A DNA stretch of 64,000 nucleotides from Bradyrhizobium sp. KBS0727 (GTDB lineage Bacteria > Pseudomonadota > Alphaproteobacteria > Rhizobiales > Xanthobacteraceae), in contig NZ_CP042176.1 of the NCBI RefSeq assembly GCF_005937885.2, positions 1 through 64,000 of the forward strand, read 5' to 3'. The first letter of the stretch is position 1; the number at the start of each line of letters is the position of its first letter. The notes under the pieces were generated by a model. The model searched no databases. It saw nothing but the letters and a program-made list of their open reading frames with translations, and was not told the DNA's origin. Positions 29,785 to 38,835 of the stretch are shown here, in pieces. The position numbers and the translations under genes were made by a program.

Positions 29785-31281
29785 CTAAATCCCCGCCATC
29801 ATCACATATTTGATCTCGACATATTCTTCCATGCCGTGATGCGAGCCTTCACGGCCGAGGCCGCTTTCCTTGACGCCGCCGAACGGCGCGACTTCGGTGG
29901 TGATGAGCCCGGTGTTGACGCCGACCATGCCGGACTCCAGCGCTTCGGCGACGCGCCAGACGCGACCGAGATCGCGCGAGTAGAAATAGGACGCGAGGCC
30001 GAACGGCGAGTTGTTGCACATCGCAATCACCTCGGCCTCGTCCTTGAAGCGGAACACCGGCGCCAGCGGGCCGAAGGTTTCCTCATGCGCGACGAGTGCG
30101 TTCGGGCTGACGTTGGCGAGCACGGTCGGCTCGAAGAAGCTGCCGCCGAGCGCGTGGCGCTTGCCGCCGGTGACGATCCTGGCGCCGCCCTTGACCGCGT
30201 CAGCGATGTGCTTCTCGACCTTGTCGATCGCTTCCATGTTGATCAGCGGCCCCTGCGTCACGCCGGCCTCGGTGCCGTCGCCGATCTTCATCGCAGCGAC
30301 CTTCTTCGACAGTTTGTCGACGAACTGGTCGTAGATGCCGTCCTGGGCGTAGAGACGGTTGGCGCAGACGCAGGTCTGGCCCATGTTGCGGTACTTCGAA
30401 ACCATGGCGCCTTCGACCGCGGCATCGACGTCGGCATCATCGAACACCACGAACGGCGCGTTGCCGCCGAGTTCGAGGCCGAGCTTCTTCACGCCGACAG
30501 CGGACTGCTGGTACAGGATCTTGCCGACCTCGGTCGATCCGGTGAAGCCTACGAAACGTACCGCGGGATGTTCGCACAGCACCTTGCCGATCGCGGACGA
30601 ATTGCCGGTCAGGATATTGAACACGCCCTTCGGCACGCCGGCCTTTTCGGCGAGCGCCACCAGCGCCAGCGCGGTCAGTGGGGTTTCGTTGGCGGGCTTG
30701 AGCACCACGGTGCAACCGGCCGCGAGCGCGGGCGAGACTTTTCGGGTGATCATCGAGCACGGGAAATTCCACGGCGTGATCGCGCCGCAGACGCCGATCG
30801 GCTGCTTGATCACGAGCAGCCGCGCATCGGCGCGCTGGGTCGGAATGGTTTCGCCGTAGACGCGCCGCGCCTCCTCGGCGAAGAACTCGACATAGGCGCC
30901 GCCGATATCGACTTCGCCGAGCGCTTCCGCCAGCGGCTTGCCCTGCTCGGAAGTCAGGATCAGCGCAAGGTCCTCGCGGTTGGCGATGATGAGGTCGAAC
31001 CATTTGCGCAGGATGTTGGAGCGCTGCTTGGCCGTGAGCTTGCCCCAGGCCGGCAACGCGCGCTCGGCGGCTTCCACCGCTTGGGTGGTTTCCGCCGTGC
31101 TCATGACCGGGACCTTGGCGAGTTCGACGCCATTGACCGGATTGGTCACGGCCCTGGCCGGCGTGCCGACCCAGGCGCCGTCGATATAGCAGCGGTCACG
31201 CAGCAGCGACGGATCCTTCAGGCGGTCGTGCAGCGAAGCGGTTTTGGCGTGCGAAGCGCGTGCGGCGACGGGCGGGTTCAT
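29785..31281 (-). CDS. gabD: NAD(P)-dependent succinate-semialdehyde dehydrogenase
   Basis: The enzyme oxidises succinate semialdehyde to succinate in GABA and related degradation. The 498-residue protein is an aldehyde dehydrogenase with ITPWNFPCSMITRKVSPALA, the nucleotide-binding GFTGSTEVGK, catalytic Glu in LELGGNAPFVVFDDAD and catalytic Cys in NMGQTCVCANRLY. The C-terminal ASYFYSRDLGRVWRVAEALE and EVAPFGGVKESGLGREG are typical of the GabD subgroup. The ATG at 31281 has gaggag upstream. No gabT is adjacent, so the pathway link is from the family alone. Confidence 0.92.
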   Translation of the reverse strand: MNPPVAARASHAKTASLHDRLKDPSLLRDRCYIDGAWVGTPARAVTNPVNGVELAKVPVMSTAETTQAVEAAERALPAWGKLTAKQRSNILRKWFDLIIANREDLALILTSEQGKPLAEALGEVDIGGAYVEFFAEEARRVYGETIPTQRADARLLVIKQPIGVCGAITPWNFPCSMITRKVSPALAAGCTVVLKPANETPLTALALVALAEKAGVPKGVFNILTGNSSAIGKVLCEHPAVRFVGFTGSTEVGKILYQQSAVGVKKLGLELGGNAPFVVFDDADVDAAVEGAMVSKYRNMGQTCVCANRLYAQDGIYDQFVDKLSKKVAAMKIGDGTEAGVTQGPLINMEAIDKVEKHIADAVKGGARIVTGGKRHALGGSFFEPTVLANVSPNALVAHEETFGPLAPVFRFKDEAEVIAMCNNSPFGLASYFYSRDLGRVWRVAEALESGMVGVNTGLITTEVAPFGGVKESGLGREGSHHGMEEYVEIKYVMMAGI

Positions 31282-31398
31282 GGCGTTACTCCTCGGATTA
31301 TCTTTGGGATTTTCTGGACATTGATCCAAATATAGGCCGAAACCGGACGCAATGCATCGGCCGCGGAAGCGGGGCTGCTTCAAGCAATTTTGAGAGCT

Positions 31399-31473
31399 GT
31401 CATTCCGGGGCGCTAAGCGAACCCGGAAGTTCGAGATTCCGGGTTCGATGCTGACGCATCGCCCCGGAATGAC
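31399..31473. repeat. Palindromic intergenic repeat, family B, copy 1
   Basis: A 75-bp inverted repeat opens with gtcattccggggcg and closes with cgccccggaatgac; inner arms carry gaacccggaa and ttccgggttc. Other family B copies are at 42887-42989, 45648-45752 and 54339-54419. Confidence 0.88.
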
Positions 31474-31494
31474 GGCGTTGCTACAGCGCGTCTA

Positions 31495-31815
31495 TCAAGC
31501 CGCGCCGTTCATATACGCCTCGCGGCGGCCGATCATGCGTTCCGCGGCGGCCTTGGCGTCGGCCTTTGAGGAGGTCGCGCAGGTCCGGTATTCGAGATCG
31601 GGCAGTGACGAGGTTTCGCGGCGCCCGAACCAGGACTTGGAACCGACCGACAGGAGAGCCAGCGCCTGGGCCACGTTGTCGACTGCTTCAAACGAATGCA
31701 GCGCGCCGGTGGCGGCAATGCGGACTTCGAACAGCCCGGGGGTGATCGGCGCCTCGATGTTTTCGCCACGTCCGGGCCGCGGATAGCGCTTCCATTCACT
31801 CCAGGTCGAGATCAT
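31495..31815 (-). CDS. Small conserved-looking hypothetical protein
   Basis: A 106-residue protein starting MISTWSEWKRYPRPGRGENI. I do not recognise a domain. The composition is coding-like, with the predicted strand-rich segment GLFEVRIAATGALHSFEAVD and a C-terminal helix with KADAKAAAERMIGRREA. The ATG at 31815 is preceded by gaggg eight bases upstream, which favours it over an ATG 14 codons earlier. No signal peptide or membrane segment is present. Confidence 0.65.
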   Translation of the reverse strand: MISTWSEWKRYPRPGRGENIEAPITPGLFEVRIAATGALHSFEAVDNVAQALALLSVGSKSWFGRRETSSLPDLEYRTCATSSKADAKAAAERMIGRREAYMNGAA

Positions 31816-32169
31816 CGCGGAACCCTCGCAACGGAAAAAGTGCAACTTTTGCATCAAATCATTCTGGCGGAAAGCAATGTTTCCGCTGGAATCTGAATGT
31901 CTTAGTGTAAAAATCCGGCGCCGGAAATCGAATTGAAATCACGTTATCGTGGATAGCCGTAGGCGGTTACCGGGATGGCGATCCATCCACCGCAAATTGC
32001 GGCGCGGTGTCGGCTCTGCCGTTTTCCCCATGGCCACGACCCCGGTCCACGCCGTCGGCCCATCACGAGATCGCGACATCGCCGGCGGGGTTTTGTCTGG
32101 TTCTTGCGGGATCGGGCCGCCGGGAGGAAGATCGCGCCCGCTCCATAAAAATAAATCGGGAGGTGACCC
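31816..32169. other. Intergenic region with one short hairpin
   Basis: These 354 bp separate the small hypothetical gene from the second serine hydrolase gene, which point away from each other. A perfect 7-bp hairpin (gcggaaa 31867-31873 with tttccgc 31880-31886) lies in the first part, next to an AT-richer stretch. A good ribosome binding site (ggagg) ends the region. I see no gene. Confidence 0.5.
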
Positions 32170-33357
32170 ATGCAAAGCAAAGCCCAGATCGATCAGATTC
32201 TGCGTCAGAAGTGCGAGGCCAAGGAAATTCCCGGCGTGGTCGCGATGGCTGCCACCGGCAATGAGGTGATCTATCAAGGCGCGTTCGGCAAACGCGACCT
32301 GTCGAAGGACGATCCGATGACGCTGGATAGCGTGTTCTGGATCGCCTCGATGACCAAGGCCATCACCACGGCGGCGGGCATGCAGCTCGTCGAGCAGGGC
32401 AAGCTGTCGCTCGATGAACCGATCGGCAAGGTGCTGCCGGATCTCGCGTCGCCCCAGGTGCTCGAAGGTTTCGACGCCAAGGGCGCGCCGAAACTGCGGC
32501 CGGCGAAGAGGCCGATCACGCTGCGCCACCTGATGACCCACACCGCCGGTTTCGCCTACGACATGTGGAACGGCGACATGGTGCAATATCTGGAGAAGAC
32601 CGGCACGCCCGGAATCACCACCTGCCAGAACGCGGCGCTGAAGACGCCGCTGATGACCGACCCCGGCACGCGCTGGGAATACGGCACCAACATCGATTTC
32701 GTCGGCAAGGCGGTGGAAGCAGCCTCCGGCAAGCGGCTCGATGCTTACCTGCGCGACCACATCTTCACGCCGCTCGGCATGAACGACACCGCCTTCAAGA
32801 TCAGCGACGCCATGCGCAAGCGGCTGGTCGGCATGCATGCGCGCGGCGAGGACGGCACGCTGGCGCCGATCCCGTTCGAGCTCGAACAGGCGCCGGAATT
32901 TCACATGGGGGGCGGCGGGCTTTACGGCACGGCCGCAGACTACATCAAGTTCACCCAGATGATCCTCAACAAGGGCCGCCGCCACGGCCACCAGTTGCTG
33001 AAGCCGGAGACGGTGGCGCTGATGGAGCAGAACAACATCGGCGATCTCACCATGGGCAAGATGACGACGGCGATCGGCTGGGCCAGCAACGACGTCGATC
33101 TCTATCCCGACATCGTCAAGAAATGGGGGCTGAGCTACCTGATCAACACGGCTAAGACCGTGGAGGGCCGCAGCGCCGGCAGCCTCGCCTGGGCCGGCCT
33201 CGCCAACACCTATTTCTGGATCGATCCGGTGCGCAACGTCGCCGGCGTGATCCTGATGCAGTTGTTGCCGTTCGCCGACAAGAAATGCCTGGAGGCCTTT
33301 GCCGGCTTCGAGCGCGGCGTCTATGCCGGCCTCGATGCCGGACAGAAGGCGGCGTAG
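32170..33357 (+). CDS. Serine hydrolase, family VIII esterase/beta-lactamase-like
   Basis: A 395-residue protein without a clear signal peptide, so probably cytoplasmic. The catalytic SxxK is Ser60-Met-Thr-Lys63 in IASMTKAIT. Tyr171 in YGTN is the second catalytic element, and [15 protein letters not shown] near the C-terminus is the W-x-G-type third motif of family VIII carboxylesterases such as EstB. Hydrolysis of an ester or amide is likely; the natural substrate is unknown. The ATG has ggagg six bases upstream. The acyl-CoA ligase gene starts 94 bp downstream in the same direction, so the two may be co-transcribed. Confidence 0.9.
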   Translation: MQSKAQIDQILRQKCEAKEIPGVVAMAATGNEVIYQGAFGKRDLSKDDPMTLDSVFWIASMTKAITTAAGMQLVEQGKLSLDEPIGKVLPDLASPQVLEGFDAKGAPKLRPAKRPITLRHLMTHTAGFAYDMWNGDMVQYLEKTGTPGITTCQNAALKTPLMTDPGTRWEYGTNIDFVGKAVEAASGKRLDAYLRDHIFTPLGMNDTAFKISDAMRKRLVGMHARGEDGTLAPIPFELEQAPEFHMGGGGLYGTAADYIKFTQMILNKGRRHGHQLLKPETVALMEQNNIGDLTMGKMTTAIGWASNDVDLYPDIVKKWGLSYLINTAKTVEGRSAGSLAWAGLANTYFWIDPVRNVAGVILMQLLPFADKKCLEAFAGFERGVYAGLDAGQKAA

Positions 33358-33451
33358 GCGCTTCATCTTCCGAGGCGGTAGTGCGTTCCCTCCCCGCAAG
33401 GGGAGGGAACGCAGGCACCGCGACTACACCTCAACGCATGGAGAGCCCGAC

Positions 33452-35146
33452 TTGACCGAAACCAATGGAAGCTATGTCTGCGGCGTCGCCGACGCGCCGC
33501 TGTTGGGCGACACCATCGGGCAGGCGCTGGACCGGGCCGCCCAGCGCTGGGGCGGCCGCGAGGCGCTGGTTTCGCCGAGCCATGACGTCCGCTGGACCTG
33601 GAAGGAATTTTCCGAACGCGTCGACGCGCTGGCGGCAGGCCTGCTCGCGCTCGGCCTTGAGCCGGGCGCGCGGATCGGCGTCTGGTCGCTGAACCGGCCG
33701 GAATGGACGCTGACGCAATTTGCCGCCGCGAAAGCAGGACTCATTCTCGTCACCATCAACCCGGCGTATCGCCTCAGCGAGCTCGAATTCGCGCTCGCCA
33801 AGGTCGGCTGCGCCGCGATCGTCACCGCGACCGCGTTCAAGACCTCCAACTACATGGAGATGCTGAACACGCTGCTGCCGGAACTGGCGACCTCGCAGCC
33901 CGGCGAATTGCAGGTGGCGCGGCTGCCGCAATTGCGCGCAGTGATCCAGATCGGCGGGCCGAAATGCCCGGGCACCATCGCATTCGAGGACGTCGCCGGC
34001 ATGGGCGGCGCGCGGCACCGCGAGCAGCTCGCTTTGCTGGCGAAGACGCTGCAGTTCGACGATCCCGTCAACATCCAGTTCACCAGCGGCACCACCGGCT
34101 CGCCGAAGGGTGTCACGCTGACGCATCACAACATCCTCAACAACGGCTATTTCGTCGGCCGCGCAATGCGCTTGACCGAGCAGGACCGCATCTGCATTCC
34201 GGTGCCGCTGTATCACTGCTTCGGCATGGTGATGGGCAACCTCGCCGCCGTCACGCTCGGCGCCACCATGGTCTATCCCGGCGAGGGTTTTGACCCGCTG
34301 GCGACGCTGCAGGCCGTCGAGCGCGAGAAATGCACCGCGCTGTACGGCGTGCCGACCATGTTCATCGCCGAACTCGATCATCCCGAGTTCGCGCGCTTCG
34401 ACCTGAAATCGCTGCGCACCGGCATCATGGCCGGCGCGCCCTGCCCGGTCGAGGTGATGAAGCGCGTCAATGCCGAGATGAACATGGGCGAAGTCACGAT
34501 CGCCTATGGCATGACCGAAACCTCGCCGGTCAGCTTTCAGAGCGCTACCGACGATCCGCTGGAACGGCGCGTGTCGACGGTCGGGCGCATCCATCCGCAT
34601 GTCGAGGTCAAGGTGGTCGACCTCGAGGGCCATGTGGTACCGCGCGGCGAACGCGGCGAACTCTGCACCCGCGGCTACAGCATCATGCTGGGCTACTGGG
34701 ACGAAGCCGAAAAGACCGCCGACGTGCTCGACAACGAGGGGTGGATGCACACCGGCGACATCGCCATCATCGACACGCAAGGCTATTGCAACATCGTCGG
34801 CCGCATCAAGGACATGGTGATCCGCGGCGGCGAGAACCTCTATCCGCGCGAGATCGAGGAATTCCTCTATCGGCATCCCAAGATCCAGGACGTGCAGATC
34901 TTTGGCGTCGCCGACGACCGCTACGGCGAGGAGCTCTGCGCCTGGATCCGGATCCGCGCCGGCGAGACGCTGACATCAGACGAGGTCCGCGCCTTCTGTC
35001 AGGGCCAGATCGCCCACAACAAGATTCCCCGTTACGTCGAATTCGTCGACGAATTCCCGATGACCGTCACCGGCAAGATCCAGAAGTTTTTGATGCGCGA
35101 CGCGGTGGAGTCGCGGCTCGGGCTGAAGGCGGCGAAGACGGCGTGA
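33452..35146 (+). CDS. Acyl-CoA synthetase (AMP-forming), fatty-acyl-CoA ligase family
   Basis: The enzyme activates a carboxylic acid to its CoA thioester through an acyl-adenylate. The 564-residue protein has the AMP-binding loop [18 protein letters not shown], the segment [17 protein letters not shown], the hinge region [20 protein letters not shown] and the C-terminal catalytic Lys in [12 protein letters not shown]. Its length and motifs fit medium- or long-chain ligases. The start is a TTG at 33452, preceded by ggagag; an ATG at 33438 is out of frame and stops after five codons. The lower-GC island begins immediately after its stop. Confidence 0.9.
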   Translation: MTETNGSYVCGVADAPLLGDTIGQALDRAAQRWGGREALVSPSHDVRWTWKEFSERVDALAAGLLALGLEPGARIGVWSLNRPEWTLTQFAAAKAGLILVTINPAYRLSELEFALAKVGCAAIVTATAFKTSNYMEMLNTLLPELATSQPGELQVARLPQLRAVIQIGGPKCPGTIAFEDVAGMGGARHREQLALLAKTLQFDDPVNIQFTSGTTGSPKGVTLTHHNILNNGYFVGRAMRLTEQDRICIPVPLYHCFGMVMGNLAAVTLGATMVYPGEGFDPLATLQAVEREKCTALYGVPTMFIAELDHPEFARFDLKSLRTGIMAGAPCPVEVMKRVNAEMNMGEVTIAYGMTETSPVSFQSATDDPLERRVSTVGRIHPHVEVKVVDLEGHVVPRGERGELCTRGYSIMLGYWDEAEKTADVLDNEGWMHTGDIAIIDTQGYCNIVGRIKDMVIRGGENLYPREIEEFLYRHPKIQDVQIFGVADDRYGEELCAWIRIRAGETLTSDEVRAFCQGQIAHNKIPRYVEFVDEFPMTVTGKIQKFLMRDAVESRLGLKAAKTA

Positions 35147-35264
35147 GGAAAGCTCAAGGCGCTCGTGACGCAAGCAGTCTATGCAAGTCTTTTTCTTTTC
35201 AGAACACTCTTGGGTCAAAGGCCCCGCGGCCCAAATATGGCGGCGGCAGGGCACTAATTTCAGC

Positions 35265-36206
35265 CTACTGTTCGGAGACAGCCTTACATGCTGCATAGGC
35301 CTTCCCACAAGTGCGCCAGAGGCTTGGCTGTATTTGGCAAATCATCTCGATATCCCATATTAACCTCTCAGCTGATTTTTTTTCGAGCGACTCGAAAGCA
35401 ATTTCCGTGAGCCAATCACCGACAAACCTGCACCACGCTCCGAGTTCCTCATGAGAGGCAGCAGCGACCATACAAATTCGGAATATGTCTTGGACGCTGA
35501 TTGCAACGTCGCTACGTCGTCTCAGAACGCGTGCAAGATTCCGAACTTGATCCGCCAGGTCGGCGCTGCGCGTCACACTCGCGACGGTAGCAAGCCCGGC
35601 TAGCAATGCAATGGTTTGATCTTGCGGACTATCGCCTTGCCGCAACTGGTACTTGACACGTTGCAACGCTTTCGTTGTCAACGATACGAGTTCAGGCCCG
35701 ATTCGAAATACCAATACAGAGTTAACTAGACCGGCGAACGAATTGACTTTCAGAATTTCGGCGGAGAGGTCTGCCTCAACCGCACGCTTGAACTCCTCTG
35801 GTATTTCCATCAGAGATTCCACTGCTCCTTCTAATGGACCCGGAAAGCAGTAATATGGAAAGGTCAACAGCTTTTGAATTCCATATGCTCCGTCGCCAAG
35901 GACAAGAGCACGGAGTTCGTTCGACCGTATCTTTTGCTCGTTAGCCTTTGCCGCTGCAGAAATGCGTCCCAAAAACTCTGCCTTCAACTGGTTTACGTCG
36001 ACGGCGTCCGGAAGCCATCTCGGTTCACGTCGAAGATCAACAAGAGTCTGCATATAGAAATTGACCCCGGCGCGCCGGCGCGCGGAATCCGAGAATTCTG
36101 CGATCTCAAGCGGAACTTGTGCGAGATGGCACTCGATCAACGAAGCCTGCGCAATTGACGCGAGCCGCCGCCAAAATGGCGGATAGGGTCGCGCAATTTC
36201 AGCCAA
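35265..36206 (-). pseudogene. Helical-repeat fragment (C-terminal part)
   Basis: A 313-codon frame starting within the previous fragment. Segments such as RPYPPFWRRLASIAQASLIE, EFLGRISAAAKANEQKIRSN, FPYYCFPGPLEGAVESL, ASVTRSADLADQVRNLARVL and MVAAASHEELGAWCRFVGDW look like genuine helical protein. It ends IQPSLWRTCGKAYAACKAVS. The junction with the middle fragment is explained either by loss of one base near 36195 or by a second internal deletion; only comparison with an intact homologue can decide. Confidence 0.55.
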
Positions 36207-36898
36207 AGAACACGATCGCTCGTTAACTGCGCCACTTGCTCACAGCCAAGCGCAGAAGCGACAGGTATTACACGTTCATAAAGCGTCTGAGCAGATCTGC
36301 GCTGCTCCATTGAATCCGCATCGTCCGCAAGCGGAAAGAGAGACTCAAGCGGGATCTGTTGAAGCACCATAGCTTTCAGCTCGCCTGGGATAACCTTGGC
36401 CAGCCGCGCATTCGCCGCGACGTGCAAAAGTACGGGCGCTTGATCGAAGTCGCTGTCATCCAGAAGCTTCGCAAAGTTGAATGCGTCGTCCCAGCAGTCG
36501 GCCTCAAAACACTTTTGTATCAGATAGAATTTTCCATCCGGATCAAGACTTGAAATGTCGAGTCCGGCCTGCCGGAACCATGTCAGCGCTACATTAGGTG
36601 CCCCGGCGCGACTTATGATGATGAAACTAGCAGATCGACTTGCAGGAGTTCCTATGCCTTGAAGGTCCGACAGCGCTGCCGACTTGTCATTTCGAGACGT
36701 CCTAAATGCCTTGGCGATCCTGATTTCATCACAATCGCCCAAGCGAAGGGCGGCGTCGATCGCAACCTCATAAAGGCCATTTTCAGACTCAATTTCGGAA
36801 AACCGCCCGCACCAAGCGAGCGCAATCATTTTGACCCTGGTCGACGCGTTCACCAATTCGCCGGAGGTTAGCGCTTCGTAAAGTTGGCGTGCGCCCAC
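36137..36898 (-). pseudogene. Helical-repeat fragment (middle part)
   Basis: A 253-codon frame that can start from GTG at 36898. Open frame extends upstream of this through VIDAEVEKRLWELRKGRFF to near 37000, so the GTG is probably internal to the original gene. The sequence is alpha-helical and repeat-like (RVKMIALAWCGRFSEIES; APNVALTWFRQAGLDISSLD; DGKFYLIQKCFEADCWDDAF). It ends with a short out-of-frame tail after VLWLKLRDP. It could in principle still be translated on its own, but no ribosome binding site is obvious. Confidence 0.55.
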
Positions 36899-36969
36899 AA
36901 TAAGCCTATATCCAGAAAAAAAACGTCCTTTGCGTAACTCCCAGAGTCGCTTCTCGACCTCAGCATCAA

Positions 36970-37401
36970 TTACTGCGTTTCCGCTCGCTTGGCCAAAAAT
37001 CCTACACGACGCACCCTTTGCGACAAGCTAGCAACAGCTTGGTCTTGCGGGCCTTTGGTTTGAGCAACTCGCAGAATTTGCTTTGCGACCAGCCCGCCAA
37101 AACTGTAGCCGATAAATGAGATTTCACCGGTTCTGAGTCGTGGCTCAGCTTTGAGCAACGCAAGAATGTTTTCCGCTCGATCGACGATGGGCATCGACCA
37201 ACCGCTCCAAAGAGTACGTGCCGCGGGATACTCAACTGCCCAGATTGACACATGAGGCAGGTCATCATGTAACCAGACTGGCCAAAGCTCCGCCGAGCAT
37301 CCGGAAGACATCCACGTCCCCGGTCCCCCGCCGAGCCCATGCAGAAACAGCACGTGGTGCTGCGCCTCCTCGTCGGCATACAGTAGTCTGAGCTTTGCCA
37401 A
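36970..37401 (-). pseudogene. Hydrolase fragment (N-terminal part)
   Basis: A 143-codon frame from a TTG at 37401, with a G-run just upstream. It begins MAKLRLLYADEEAQHHVLFL, followed by the oxyanion-hole segment HGLGGGPGTW. The nucleophile elbow is GYSFGGLVAKQIL with its Ser. This matches the DUF676/PGAP1-like lipase group. The reading frame ends six codons after VRRVGFLA. The conserved continuation of such hydrolases, usually T-P-H-x-G-A-D and the distal catalytic His, is absent, so the fragment should be catalytically dead. Confidence 0.65.
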
Positions 37402-37729
37402 TTTCCCCCCGAGCGCTGGTCACGGCGACTCAAGCCACACGCCATTCGCGTCTTATCGCTGAGGTCGCTTTGCCTCCCTAAGAACCAAGCACGCATGCTG
37501 ACTCGTTGGCGGGAAATACCCCAGCTAGTTGCGGAGAGATTATCGCAATATTTTGTTGAGGACTCTCCGGTTCGAGCGGCCCGCTTCCCTATCCCCAAGT
37601 TCCCTTACCGCTTGGCTCGCGGCTACCGCGATTTGGGCCGGTATCGGGAACTAGGCGCCGAAGTAATCGCCGTTATATTCTTCGAGTCGCAAAAGTTCTT
37701 TATGCTACGTGCCGGTTAGGGACAATGCC
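37402..37729 (+). other. Right part of the island, with one doubtful small frame
   Basis: These 328 bp upstream of the hydrolase fragment contain one plus-strand frame, 37495-37719 (74 codons, starting MLTRWREIPQLVAERLSQYF). It ends ten bases before the adenosine kinase stop. Its sequence has protein-like character, but there is no recognisable domain and no strong ribosome binding site. It may be a remnant of another island gene. Confidence 0.35.
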
Positions 37730-38734
37730 TCACACCGGCAGTCCAGCCTGCTGCGCCAATTCCTTCAGCGACGCCTGCGGCCGCGCGCCGATGTGCTGGA
37801 TGACTTCGGCGGCCGCCAGTGCGCCGAGCCGCCCGGCGTTTTCATGGCCGGCGTTGCGGACCAGGCCGAACAGGAATCCGGCGGCGAACAGGTCGCCGGC
37901 GCCGGTGGTGTCGACCAGCTTTTGAATCGGGGACGCCGGCACCGCGACCACGCCGTCCTTTGAAGCCACCACGCAGCCCTTTTCGCTGCGGGTGACGACG
38001 CCGAGCTTGGTGTCGGCGCGCAGTTGCTTCAGCGCGGTGTCGAAATCCGAGGTCTGGTACAGCGAATGCAATTCGGCCTCGTTGGCGAACACCAGGTCGA
38101 CGGTGCCCTTGCGCATCAAATCGAGAAACTCGTCGCGATAGCGATCGACGCAGAACGAATCCGACAAGGTCAACGCCACCTGTCGGCCGGCGCCGTGCGC
38201 GATGCCAGCCGCCTTGACGAAGGCATCCTTGGCGCTCTTGGGATCCCAGAGATAACCTTCGAGATAGACGATGTGCGACGCTGCGATCTGCGCCGCGTCG
38301 ATATCATCGGGCGTCAGCTCCTGCGCCGCGCCGAGATAGGTGTTCATGGTGCGCTCGCCGTCCGGCGTCACCAGGATGTAGGAGCAGCCGGTGGCGGGAC
38401 CGCCGGAGGCCGCCTGGGTCTCGAACGCGACGCCGGCGGCGCGGATGTCGTGGGTATAAAGGCCGCCGATCTGGTCGGCCTTGACCTTGCCGACATAGGC
38501 GGTGCGGGCGCCGAGGCTGGCGATGCCGACAATGGTGTTGGCGGCCGACCCGCCGGACATCTCGGTCGCCGGTCCCATGTCCTTGTAGATGGCGGCGGCG
38601 CGCGCCTCGTCGATCAGCGCCATGCCGCCCTTGGTCATGCCGTGGCGGCCGAGAAATCCTTCGTCGGTCTGCACCAGCACGTCGAAAATCGCATTGCCGA
38701 TCCCGAGAACGTCGTATTTTGCGTCAGTCATCAT
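37730..38734 (-). CDS. Adenosine kinase (PfkB/ribokinase family)
   Basis: A 334-residue sugar-kinase-fold enzyme that phosphorylates a nucleoside, most likely adenosine. It starts DVLGIGNAIFDVLVQTDEGF, with the PfkB N-terminal G-x-G-N-x-x-x-D pattern, then EMSGGSAANTIVGIASLGA. The C-terminal signature with the catalytic Asp is VDTTGAGDLFAAGFLFGLV. This group is common in alphaproteobacteria as adenosine kinase. The start may be 38734 or one codon later. It diverges from murJ across about 100 bp, and the island abuts its 3' end. Confidence 0.9.
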   Translation of the reverse strand: MMTDAKYDVLGIGNAIFDVLVQTDEGFLGRHGMTKGGMALIDEARAAAIYKDMGPATEMSGGSAANTIVGIASLGARTAYVGKVKADQIGGLYTHDIRAAGVAFETQAASGGPATGCSYILVTPDGERTMNTYLGAAQELTPDDIDAAQIAASHIVYLEGYLWDPKSAKDAFVKAAGIAHGAGRQVALTLSDSFCVDRYRDEFLDLMRKGTVDLVFANEAELHSLYQTSDFDTALKQLRADTKLGVVTRSEKGCVVASKDGVVAVPASPIQKLVDTTGAGDLFAAGFLFGLVRNAGHENAGRLGALAAAEVIQHIGARPQASLKELAQQAGLPV

Positions 38735-38835
38735 CCGTCCTGTTTACGGCAATGTGGGCAAGAAAGCCGGGAGAAGGCTGCGGCCTACCAGATCGGCCCC
38801 GCGCCAGCAAGCAAAGCTGCTGCTATAGAACCCGG

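Larger units (their letters stand above)
35265..37401 (-). pseudogene. Decayed alpha/beta-hydrolase plus helical-repeat gene (whole locus)
   Basis: Three consecutive minus-strand fragments in different frames appear to be one ancestral gene. The first encodes the N-terminal half of a lipase-like hydrolase. It ends abruptly after VRRVGFLA and runs straight into a second frame beginning VIDAEVEKRLWELRKGRFF, so the rest of the hydrolase, with its Asp and His, is missing. The middle and last fragments encode alpha-helical repeat sequence and overlap by 70 bp in different frames near 36137-36206. Large proteins pairing a hydrolase with long helical repeats are often found in anti-phage or conflict contexts; that this was one is inference. 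Confidence 0.65.
35150..37727. mobile_element. Lower-GC accessory island
   Basis: From just after the acyl-CoA ligase stop to just before the adenosine kinase stop, base composition changes. For example 35341-35400 has 24 G/C of 60, while 34261-34320 in the neighbouring gene has 41 of 60. The island holds only a decayed gene and one small frame. No integrase, transposase, tRNA or flanking direct repeat was found, so how it arrived is unknown. The edges are judged by eye from composition and gene ends. Confidence 0.65.

Noticed and set aside
29677..31335. 552-codon plus-strand frame opposite the succinate-semialdehyde dehydrogenase gene
   Set aside because: It starts in a palindromic repeat and runs antisense to a gene with all catalytic motifs.
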